Below, piece by piece: positions 13,101-25,100 of a stretch of DNA of 64,000 bases. The notes under the pieces are model-generated. The model was not told where the DNA came from. It did no database searches and saw nothing but the letters and a program-made list of their open reading frames with translations. Source of the stretch: Leptasterias polaris (lineage: Eukaryota > Echinodermata > Asteroidea > Forcipulatida > Asteriidae). The position numbers were made by a program, and so were the translations under genes. Each line of letters opens with the position of its first letter. The stretch's first letter is position 1. The stretch is taken from NCBI GenBank assembly GCA_037783415.1, contig JAZGTN010000046.1:6950501-7014500 (forward strand). The letters run 5' to 3'.

Positions 13101-16100
13101 CCTTAATTGTCAGATGTTAAAGAATAGATGCCTTGCAGTTGGTCATTGCTCGTAAATATTGCATTCTTAATCATTGAGCACAAGACTTGAGCATTATTTA
13201 GCACCATATCCATAGAAGATGTATAATATTTAAAGCTGGCCTTTGAGTACTTTAATCAGTTAGATATTCATATTAATATATAGTATCGTTTTCTTATTTA
13301 TCTTTGTTTCTAGCTCCTGGAGGTCCAGTGACTACCTTATCACCAGGGGAGACTATCAATGTGACATGGCATCTAGCATATGCACATAGGGTAAGCTTTT
13401 GTGTAATGTGTGCAGGGGGCGACTTTGTGAGGGGCGACTTTGACAGGGGGCGACTTTGTAAGTGAGGGGGCGACTTTGTGGTGGGCGACTTTGCTGGGGG
13501 GCGACTTTGTAGTGGGCGACTTTGCTGGGGGGCGAGTTGACTGGTTTCCATAGAGAGGGCCACAATGGCTCAGCCTATAGCTCCTTCAAAAATGCTTTTC
13601 TTTGGAATGATCTCATGAAAGGTTATGCATACACACAAGGCCACATATGTACATGTTTGTAGACACCTCCTTAGCCCTATAGTGTTCTGAAGGCCCTATA
13701 GTGTTCTGTAAGCCATAGGCTCAAATCCTATAGCAGTTAAGAGCTAGATTCTATACATGTACTTAATTACTTAAAACTGAATTAAAAAACCTATGAGGAT
13801 CCAACAGCAAGCACACATTCTACTAATTGCACTCACTGGCACTGACTAATACTTAATAGTGTTCTTCAAATCAATACAAGTGCATGTAGGCCTACATGTA
13901 CAACTATACATATCACCACTTATTGATTTCTGTCCAAACCTCCCTAGTAGTGACTTCTCTCATGTACATACTTGTAAAATACTCTGCATTACTACTCAGA
14001 ACTATTTTCTCACAGTGTAAAATGGGCTTCACTTTTTCTATGCCTGACTTAACGACAAAGTACAAATAATATTTTGTCTAGTTTAAACAAATTAAGTTAG
14101 TCTCAATGAGAAAGTTTGTACCATAGAAATTTGTCCATCTAAAAATTTTTTAGAAATTGCCTTTTTTGATGGTTGCTGATGTGACAATAATTGACACAGG
14201 TTGGTTGGATGCTGTGTCCTTTAAAACCCAACGTTTTGGGGTACCAATATTCATATCCACCCCATCCAAAATATATTATCATATTGAACTTTTTTTTTCA
14301 TTTCCAAATGATTTTGTTTACATCCAAGTGACTTCTTATGTCTAGCTATTGTCTAGGATTGAGTCCTTTACTTGCCAAACTGACCACAAACGACTGCTTT
14401 CACTCTTCAGTAAGCCTAGATAAACACACACATGAGACTTTATGTGCTTATAGTGCATGAGAAATAGTTTTCCACCCCTAAACAAAAAATAAAAAAAATA
14501 TATTCTGGGACCTGACCCCCCTCTCAGTTATGTGGAATGGTCCAGTCTGGGATCAAGGTAATTACACTTTGGAAAAATGGATTAATTAGTCATTAGAGGA
14601 TTGACTTAATGGTACCCTGTCTCAGAGGAGGATTACAAATAATTCTGTGTTCACCATCAAAAAATAGAAATAAAAGAAAAATTTAAACATACAAAGTTTA
14701 GAAACAAACAGAAATTTTTATTTTAACTAGAATATTTAGCTTAAGGCAGGGTATACTTTTGGTAATTGTCAAAGACCAGTATCCTCACTTAGTGTTTCCC
14801 AAGATATGCATATAATAACAAACCTGTGAAAATTTGGGCGCAATTAGTCATCGAAGTTGCAAGAAATGTTAAAAGAAAACAAATTACCCTTGCTGCAAAG
14901 AATTGTGTGTTATAATGCCCGGCCTGAAGCCTTTCTCATATTAATTTTTGTTTTTGTGTGAAAAATTACCTCTTTCTCCAAAACTTCAAAGGGTATTCTT
15001 GCTAACAATGTTTTATAATATCAACAGCTCTTCCGTGCTCTTCACCAAGTAGGTTTTTATGGTCATTAATGTTTGGAGTAATTACCATACTCTCCCTAAA
15101 ATAACTAATATGCTAATTAAACATTTACTCAAAAGTAAACAAATGAAACTGATGGGATATGAGAGCATAACAAATATCAGCCACTCTGAATCATTCTTAA
15201 CGACCACTTCCAACCTTGTATTTTTCAAACTACAACTATGAATAAATAATGTGCATTGAGTTATGAAGCCTTCTATGTATACAGCTAGTGACCTCCATCA
15301 GTGTCACTCAGACACAGGTGTAACAGGCCTACTCTTAGATTTATTTCATTTTATTATTTTTAATTAACACATGCAACAATTAACACATACAACAAAAATG
15401 TAAAAATGTAAATGTTTCATCTAATTAATGGTGTCAACTAAAAAACACCAACACACACACACAAAACGGCATGCCACTTTCCACTTTCTAGATCATGTCA
15501 ATATGTCCATGGAACTAGTTCTCTGTAAATTAAAGTACACTGGATACAAACTTTCATGAATTGCCATCTCAGCTCACAATTTTCTTTTAAATTTCTCAAA
15601 AACCTGAAAATGCCAACTGAACTAATTGGGTAATGTTCATGAAAACATTCTCCAATGTTCACAGAACACTTTCAGATTGATAACAAATTATAAAGTTAAG
15701 AGATATCATTAAAATTTAATTTGTTTATCAATTTCTTTTGGTGTGTATTTAACACTTAACGATCAGATAATACTGTAACTTTGGAGACAGGTCAATTTTG
15801 TCCAACATTATCTATATTTTAATATGAATTATTTTAAAAGAAACTCTTTACTAATTCTAGTGATTCCTTGTTTTGATCAATTATTTCATTGGCTAAAAAT
15901 TGCTGTCCATTCCTGATGACTCTGCAGATACTCTGCCACAAGCTCACTGAAGATTGATATTTTTTAAAGGTCACACTGAGGTAAAAAAAAAAAAATCAAT
16001 TTGTAGCATTCCAGTGAATTGTAAAGATGCATTGCACTCCATTCATGGGGGTTGATAATAGTTTATTGAGGAGTATTGTAGCAGTAAAGGCCAAACTTTG

Positions 16101-19100
16101 TACAGTTATTGAATTGAATTCATGCTAGATTAGGTTATACACCAGCCAAGATGTAATTATACACAGATTCGAATAAAGCAAGCAGACAACTTATAATTTG
16201 ATTGATTGTCATAGCCTCTGAAAACTGTTTTTTATTGCCAAACAAAAAATTGTGGAGGATGCCGAAAAACGTATTGGCAATCCATTCCCCACACTTAAAA
16301 AGAGCTTGGGATACACCTGACCCCCACCATTTTTGGGCTTACAACCCACCCATCAAATTTGGCCCACATGGCTTCTTTTATTTGTACACGTGACCACAAC
16401 CATTACTGGGCACCATGCCCAAAGTAATTAATTGGCAAACAAGTGCCAAACCACAAATTGGCACACCTGGCATCTTTTAATTGGCTCACCTGGCATCTTT
16501 TAATTGGCTCACCTGGCATCTTTTAATTGGCTCACCTGGCATCTTTTAATTGGCTTACCTGGCATCTTTTAATTGGCTCACCTGGCATCTTTTAATTGGC
16601 TCACCTGGCATCTTTTAATTGGCTTACCTGGCATCTTTTAATTGGCTCACCTGGCATCTTTTAATTGGCTCACCTGGCATCTTTTAATTGGCTCACCTGG
16701 CATCTTTTAATTGGCTCACCTGGCATCTTTTAATTGGCTCACCTGGCATCTTTTAATTGGCTCACCTGGCATCTTTTAATTGGCTCACCTGGCATCTTTT
16801 AATTGGCTCACCTGGCATCTTTTAATTGGCACACCTGGCATCTTTTAATTGGCTCACCTGGCATCTTTTAATTGGCTCACCTGGCATCTTTTAATTGGCT
16901 CACCTGGCATCTTTTAATTGGCTTACCTGGCATCTTTTAATTGGCTCACCTGGCATCTTTTAATTGGCTCACCTGGCATCTTTTAATTGGCTCACCTGGC
17001 ATCTTTTAATTGGCTCACCTGGCATCTTTTAATTGGCTCACCTGGCATCTTTTAATTGGCTCACCTGGCATCTTTTAAATTGGCTCACCTGGCATCTTTT
17101 AATTGGCTCACCTGGCATCTTTTAATTGGCTCACCTGGCACAACCAATAATGGGCACCACGCCCATAATAATTAAACCACAACTTTTGGCACACCTGGCA
17201 TCTTTTAAAATGGCCCAACTGGCATCTTTTAACATTGGGTACACCAAGCATTCTTGGGCACCACGCCCAAATTATTTAATTGGCACCTGGCCAAACATTT
17301 ATCTGTGTACACACCTGAATCAAACCACGTGGGTACACAGGCGGAATGCAATGAAACAATTCTTCAAAATAATCATACCTGAACATTATACAATTGTATT
17401 TAACCCTCAATCAATTAAGTTGTGAAGTTCCACCTTGGCACATGCGGTCGGAATTAGCCCCTGTGGTACATCAGAGCGCTAACACAACTTATTGTTACAA
17501 TATATGATCTTAACTAAAAAGGTGTGTAAGCTTATTGAACAAAGAGGTGTTCAAAGTTGAATAACTAGTTGGAGCAAAGTACATTTACTTGCAAATATAA
17601 CCCCAAAACTCAAAAAACTGTGTGAATCCCGTAAACACGCCAAACGCGCCAGGCGCGTCCCACAGGGAGAGCACTTTTTTTTTTTTTTTTTTAATAACAC
17701 GGACAAAATGCAAGAACGCAAATTGCCACAAAACAATTGTGTGCCCAACAGCGACAAATGCACGCCATCAAAACGATACAGGGACGTTTCAGACCAAGCA
17801 AATTGGGGATGATGCAAGCAGTGGGCGCCCAACCTAGCACATTGTGATTTTGCCCAACGATTAATTGCTCGCCGTTTCCGTTCAACAGCGGGTTGAGACT
17901 TTGCCCCAAAGTAAAACACTCGCGGGAGAATATCCGACCACACAACCTTAGATGACGGAAACTGAGAGATATAATCTTGCAATGCAATGGAAATACGCTG
18001 TTGCATGCAAAATTCATCAACGTCAATGAGATCGTTGGTGCCAATGTGAAAAACTATAACTGCCGGAGTTGACCCGCTACATGATCGCAACAAAGCTTCC
18101 AAATCGCCCATATTTGCCCCACTTTTCCCCTTCCAGACCACTTGACAAGGAAGATCAATTGAACCTGCTGCCCAACGGACGATGGAGTCGCCAATAATCC
18201 AAACAGGACCTATTGATAATTAGTCACAGAAATTGAGGGAATTGGTATACTAATACGCATAGATATGGCAGGTCTCCCGGTATTTGAAGCCATTGCAGCT
18301 CTAAAAATTCTATCTATTTAAGCATCTAGTGAACTAGGGATAGGTCTGGCAACGGCGTCATGATTGCATCTGCATGAGGAGCCGCTGCGCGGAAGCGGGT
18401 TTCCTGAAAACGGGACAGAGAATCAGCAATTACATTAAAAAACCCTGGCACATGCGTAGCCTTAAAACGAATATTAAACCTCAGACAGGCAAGCACCAAC
18501 GTGCGGATGAGATTCATCATTTGGGGACAATGGGAAGATTGCTTGTTGATAATGTGCACCCCCGCCGCATTAATTGTCACTGTGGAACAGTACCTTGCGA
18601 TTAGCAAGCTGGGGGCCCAACACTTGAGTGCAACAATAATAGGAAACAATTCCAAGAACGCAATTGACGGTGGATAAAAAGAGATATATTCACTGCTCAA
18701 ATCGTCTGGTCAATTTCATAAACTTTTGCATTTTATGCTTGTTTGATTTCTTGTAATTGGGAAAAAATTAGTCTTTTATATGCAAAACTTAGATTAGGTT
18801 TGATGGGATTTGTATAATTGGGCTGATTGAGACACTGGCTATACTCACGTCTAACCTGTTGACATTTGAATGGCCTCTGTTATGTATTATTAAGTGTTTT
18901 TTGCTGCTCATTTTTGTCTATATCATATATTTAGTGTTTTCTTCTGGGCATAATAAGTTCAAGAGAGTTTTATTATTTTCTTTTTGAAGGAATATTTTAA
19001 GAATTGAATGAGTACCATCCATGCCCTAAGTTTATTGCAAATGACCTTTTGTTTAGAATAAGAATAGGAGGATGTTTGAATTAATAAGGAGTTTTATGGC

Positions 19101-22100
19101 ACATTTTAAACATGGCCTGCTGCATAAACTCAGTCTGTAACAAGTCAAACAGGCAGCCCATATGTAGCCATGATGAATACTTGATGTATTTTGTTGTTTT
19201 TAGGGTGGATACAAGTTGTTCATTATCCCTCGTAATGGCACTGAGGTCCTGGCTAATTTAACAACCCCGGAAGGTTGGATTGGAGGTAACGATACAACGT
19301 AAGTATTTATACATCTACAAAGTATTCAAGCATTCAGTTCAGTCGTAGTCTGTATTATCACCTACATGTATGCATACAATGCTCTACATTCTTTGCTACA
19401 ATTTCAAATTAAAGGGAAGGTGTACGTTTGGTAATCACTATTTTTTATAGGGCCATTATGCATGAAGTAAATAATTTCAGTAATGTGGTTATGGAAAAAG
19501 ATATCAGTTTTTATCCCCCAAAATTTGAATCTGAGAATTAGTTACTGTCAGATATGTTTCTCAGATTGTGTATTCCAATTACAGATTATTTTTCCTGCGT
19601 GGACATACATGTAATCGCTCCGGATTTTCAGCAATATCACAAAAGCGCTACCAACTTTTGAAATAAAACTTCCATAGGTTATAGTTTTATTGTATATATC
19701 TACATTTATATAGGATTAAAACAATCGAACAGTTCCAAACACCAAAGGTACACATTCCCTCACATCACCTGCGCATACAATGCTCTGCAACTTAACTTTC
19801 TTGCTACAATTTCAAATTAAGAAACACAATGTTCATGTTTTCTTGTTTGACTTTCATTGGTTTCTGACCTAATCTTATAGAGCCATTATGCATGAAGTAC
19901 AGATACCTAGTGATATGATGGAGGGTGATTACAGCTTAGTCTTAAATCGTCTTGCTGCTGAATGGGTCACTGGTAACCCTGACCTTCCATATACATTCCA
20001 TAGCTGTGCTGATATCACAATCACTGGTAAGCTCATATTAGTCAAACAGTCATAACTATTATAGTTATTGATATACTTGGGATAAATGTTCCTGATGCAA
20101 ACAGTTAGTCTACTTCGCTCATACATTACCTGTTGAGCGAATTACTACTTCTGCATATTTCCTAGACTGGCAGGTATAAACGCTAAGAGTTTGCCAATAG
20201 CGCCCTCCAGAGGCGGCCCCATATAGGCCGCGCATGCGTGCCCCGTGAACGTCCTCTTTTCTCTTAGCGTTGGTAGCGGTAAGACGTGTCTATTGGAGTC
20301 TCCATTTTTACACTTAACTTACCTGTGTTTTCGCAAGAGAGCTTATAAAGAATAAAGAACAAGATTTTGTGATTGTAGAGTGTTTTGTGGATTTTGTATC
20401 TTGAGTGATTTGATCAGAGTAGAATGAAACGTTTGGCGAGAGCTCCCGCTGTCGGATCTGAGGGAATTTGTACCCCCTCCGGGGTTGATGCGGGAAACGC
20501 TGCGCCATTACCCAATTCTTCCCCCAGCCAGCGCTCACAGCCACAGGCGGCTGCGGGCACTGCCAGTCCCACCGATCGGGCAGGGGAGTACCAGGTACGG
20601 TCTCCCCCCCCCCCCCCCCCCCCCCCCGGCCGTCGTCGGTGGGCTAGCTAAACACAAGGGTAGTTCCAGCAAGAGTCGCAAGGTGGACTCCGTTGCCAGG
20701 ACCAAGCCCAAGAAGGGGCGCGGAAGTATAAGAAGCCAGGGTCCGTTGTCACCGACCCGCACGCTTTACCCGCCCCGCCCCCGAGCTCGGGGCCGTCTTG
20801 TGTGACGAGCCCACACAGCTCGGCGGGCCGTAAGAACCCACGCCCCCCAAGCTCACTGGCAGTGTACGCCACAGAGTCACGGGGTGGGCAGGCGTACGGG
20901 CCCCTGGGCTCTATAGCCGACCTCCGCCCCTTGGGGTTCGAGGCGCTGTCGCCCGGGCAGGGGTTGAGGGGACTGATATGGAACAGTCTGTCCGGGGGGC
21001 CCCCGGACTGCTGGCCTACCCCCGGACTGCTGGCCTACCCCCGGACTGCTGGCCTACCCCCGGACTGCTGGCCTACCCCCGCTCTGAAGGACCGACCACC
21101 GCATCAGATTTTACCCGGTGTTCGGGGGTCCCGGTCCCCCAGGAGTCGTCTGATTTTTTATCGGAGTCCTCCCGGGGCCACTCGAGGCATAAGAAGGGCA
21201 AGTCTGGCCGGCGTTCTCGTCGATCACCCTCCTCGTCCTCCTCGAGCAGCTCTTCGGACCGCCGGGGAAAGCGTCACCATGGTGACAGTGTTTCCCGGAC
21301 CGAGTTCTTGCAGGCTTTTCAAACCATTTCGGCCTCACTATCGGCTCTCTCTGCCCCCCGGCAGATGGCCGTGGTGGACGGCCCAGTGCCACCGCTTACG
21401 TACGCTGCTCAACCTTCTGTTATCGTTCACGGTTGGGTGGCGCGAGTACAAAGGGACGCACCACACACAGTCAGTCGTGCGCCGCCGTCCCCACCAGCCC
21501 TCACAGCCTGCATCCTTCGATGTCTCTGTTGCCTGAGGATACGGTCCAGCCACCGGGCCGTGACATAGCGCTGTCTGCCCCACCTCGTGGGCCGGCCAGC
21601 TCACGATCACCGGGTTCGACTCGACCCACCCCTTCGGAGGACTCGGCCTCAGAAGATGAGGAGGTCGTGCAAATGCAACGCCTTTCCATCACGGAAACGG
21701 AGCTGCGTTTGGTTCAACGTAACATGTGTCGAATACTTCAACTACCCCTCGTGGAGTCAGTGCCGAAGCCTGAACACAGATCTTTCAAGCGGCGCACTGG
21801 GCCGGTGGCGAGCTCGGAGAAAATTTGTTCCCTTCTCCCGCTGGACCAGGTGTGCGTTGAGCACATGGAGAAAATCATGAAGGCAGACAAGTGGTCCGCC
21901 GTCACCCGCCGATCCAAGGACTATTACCAGTTCCCGCCGGCGGATTATGAAAATGTTTTCGCCGTGCCTACTGTCCCCGTTGCGGCCAATGACAAGCTCG
22001 CCGCCGATGCTGGCGCCACAGCAACAGGGAAACGCATCTTCTCGGACAAATTCCGAGAGAAATTCGAGGAGACGTTGCGGAAGTCCGACACCGCCTCCCG

Positions 22101-25100
22101 CTTCGGCATGCGCTCCACCTCTTTCCTTCTACTCCTTGCGTAGTATTTGGTCTCGGGGGTTGGACGATGACGGAGCAGTCCCAGCTGACATGCTGCAAGC
22201 CGCCTTCCACTGCTTGGACTAGGGGTTGCGTGTGGTCCTCGACCAGTTCGCACGCATCTCCGCCCTGATGACCTCGGCCCGCCATGGGAATGTGTTGGAC
22301 ACGTTGTTCCTGCCCTCCCCTGCAGCACGTAAACGTTTTGAAGATCTACCACTTGCCAGCATGGATCTCTTTGCAGGCCAGTTCGAGGTGTTGATGCAGG
22401 ACGAGGCCAAGCGGCTGAAAACGACAGAGAAAATTAATCTCAAGAAGCCCACAGCTGCAAAGTCCCCTTCTCAGCCCAAGAAGACGGCGTTCACCATTCC
22501 CCGGCGCAGACCGGTGAAGACAAACGGAGGGAGTTTTCGTGACCGTGCCGACAACTCGTCGGGTGCGCGGCCCGCCCAGCCCCAACCATTCTCCGGCCAG
22601 CAACGACAGCAGGCCGGCCGCGGTTTCCGCGCGCCTGCCCCCGCTATCCCGGGGGTTGGTGCAAGTGACTCTGCAGACTGGTGGCGGCCTCCCACTCTCG
22701 GACCCGTGGGGGGCCGTCTTCAAGTTTTCATCGGGTCCTGGGCTCACGTCACGTCCAACCGGTGGGTGCTCGAGACTAGATCGCGGCTATGCGATCAAGT
22801 TCACGAACACCCCCCTGTCGGACATGGTGGTTCGACCTACACCGGTCCCGACCGACTCGGCTCAACGCGCGTCACTCGAGGGGGAGATCTCCTCCCTCCT
22901 CGAAAAGGGCGCAATACGGGTTCTTCCCGCTCAGCGGGTGCAGTCGGGATTCATGTCGACGTTCTTCTTGGTCCCCAAGAAGGACGCCGGCGTGTGGCGT
23001 CCAATACTCAACCTCAAGCCGTTGAACAAATTCATTCGCCCCAGACGTTTCCGGATGGAGACACTCAAGACCATTCTCGAGTCCCTCCATCCAACCGGGA
23101 GCATGGGCGGCCAGCCTCGATCTGAAGGACGCATACCTGCATGTCCCCGTCAGCCAAGAGCACTGGAAGTTTCTGCGGTTCCAATACGATGGGACACGCT
23201 ACGAATTCACAGTGCTCCCCTTCGGCGTCTCGACCTCCCCTCGGGTATTCACCCGGGTGGTTCGAGCGGTTGGGGCTGCGCTGCGGAAGCAAGGGGTCTC
23301 GGTTTTCATGTACCTCGACGACTGGCTCGTGGTGGGCCGATTGCGACACACTTGGCGCCTGGCAGCTGACCTTGGATTTTTGATCAATCTTGAGAAGTCG
23401 CACCCGCTGCTGACTCAGTCCCTAACCTTCCTAGGCGCGGCCCTCTCTTGGTCCGGGCCAACCTGATGGGGGGGCAAGGCCTTTCGCAGGCCCCGCCCAT
23501 CCCTGACGGTCACGACGGACGCATCCCTTTCCGCTTGGAGGGCCATCCTCTACCCCCGTAGAGGACGTTGATATGGAACAAACCACCAGCTTCCCCCCTA
23601 TTGCACGAGGGGTCACGACCCCAACGCATGGCGGACGGATGCCTTGTCGTTCCGGTAGGACAGGCTATTAGCGTATGCATTTCCCCCGTTCTCGCTGGTC
23701 CCACGGGTTCTCACAAAGCTGGAGGAGGAGGACCTAGGAGGAGGACTGCAAGGTCCTCTTCATCGCCCCATTTTGGCCTCGTCAACCGTGGTTTACGCTG
23801 CTGACCAGGCTGCTGGTTCACCGCCCGGTGGTCCTGCCCCGACAGGCGGATGTCCTCCTCCAACTGGGGTCGGGTTTTCTTCATCCAGCTCCTCAGGATC
23901 TCCACCTGACGTGCTGGGTGTTGTCACACAATCCCTCCGCTCGGCAGGCCTTTCTGAGCGAGCTGCGTCGATTGCAGCCCGTAGCCGAAGGGCCTCCACA
24001 CGGCGGGTATATGGCAGCCGACTACGCCACTTTTTTAGATGGTGCAGACGGCGGTCTGTTCATCCCCCCGATTCTTCTCTAGGGGACGTTGCCGACTTCC
24101 TTGTGTCCCTGTTCGAGAGCGAGCTCTCGATCGGCACTGTAAAAATTTATTGGTCGGCAATTGGAGCGGTCCATAGGGGATTCCCTGATGGCACCTCCGT
24201 GTCGGACAACCCGGCCCTCAGCCAACTCCTGAAGGGCATGTTTGTCTCTCGACCCCCTACGCGTCGACTGATTCCGGCTTGGGACCTCCCTAGCGTACTC
24301 TCTACGCTAGCGGAGCCTCCTTTTGAGCCGATGGGCAGCTCGACTTTGCTCTACCTGTCCTGCTGGCAGTCGCTACTTCACGTCAACGTAGTGAACTCCA
24401 TGCGTTGTCAACCGAGGCGGGCCACATCAGGTGGGAATCTGACGGGGTTCGCCTCATCCCACTGGGTTCCTAATGAAGAACACCAGTCCGAGTCGTTTGT
24501 TCCCCCGGACATCTTTGTCCCAGACATTAATTAAGTCACGGTCATCTATCCCGGAGGATCATTTTTGGTGCCCGGTCCGGGCCCTTAAATGGTATATCAG
24601 TCGTACGGAGACACTACATACGGCTCGTTTTTTCCCACCTATTTATCACCTCGACCCCACCTCACGGGCCGGCGTCGCGGGATACGGTTAGCTGTTGGCT
24701 GCTTTCGGCGATCCGCTCGGACACTAACGTCTCGCCGGATGCGCCTATTCGAGCCCACGAGGTTCGAGCCGCGGCCACATCGTGGGCGTTTTTTCGGGGC
24801 ATATCTTTGGGAGACATCACCCAAGCTGCCTGTTGGAAGACGCCGAATACTTTTACTGACTGTTACCTGCGGGATGTACTCCAGTCAGAGGGCAGAGCTG
24901 GAAGGGCAGTCCTGACATCGGCTAGCCGGGCTTTTACCAAACGGTACGTCCCGACCAAGCCGGGATCTTCCCGTCATAGTGTGACGCGCACGCCCGTAAC
25001 TGTGGGTCTGCGTCGCGCTTGATTTGGGCTAATGACGGCGCCCGTGGGCGCCGCTCCAGGCCCTGGGGGGTTTTCGCGTTGGCGTGCCCCTCTTTTAATG

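Noticed and set aside
13294..13565. Minus-strand Lys-Ser-Pro-rich protein
   Set aside because: The frame is produced by the G-rich minisatellite and overlaps exon 2 of the plus-strand gene.
16460..17140. CRISPR array
   Set aside because: Units are contiguous without unique spacers, in a eukaryotic intron. It is a minisatellite.
17551..18141. Host SGNH esterase gene on the minus strand
   Set aside because: It lies immediately after an RNase H retroelement fragment, has a frameshift and no splice structure.
20535..21692. Several minus-strand frames in the DIRS gag region
   Set aside because: Caused by high GC content opposite the gag coding; no recognisable motifs.
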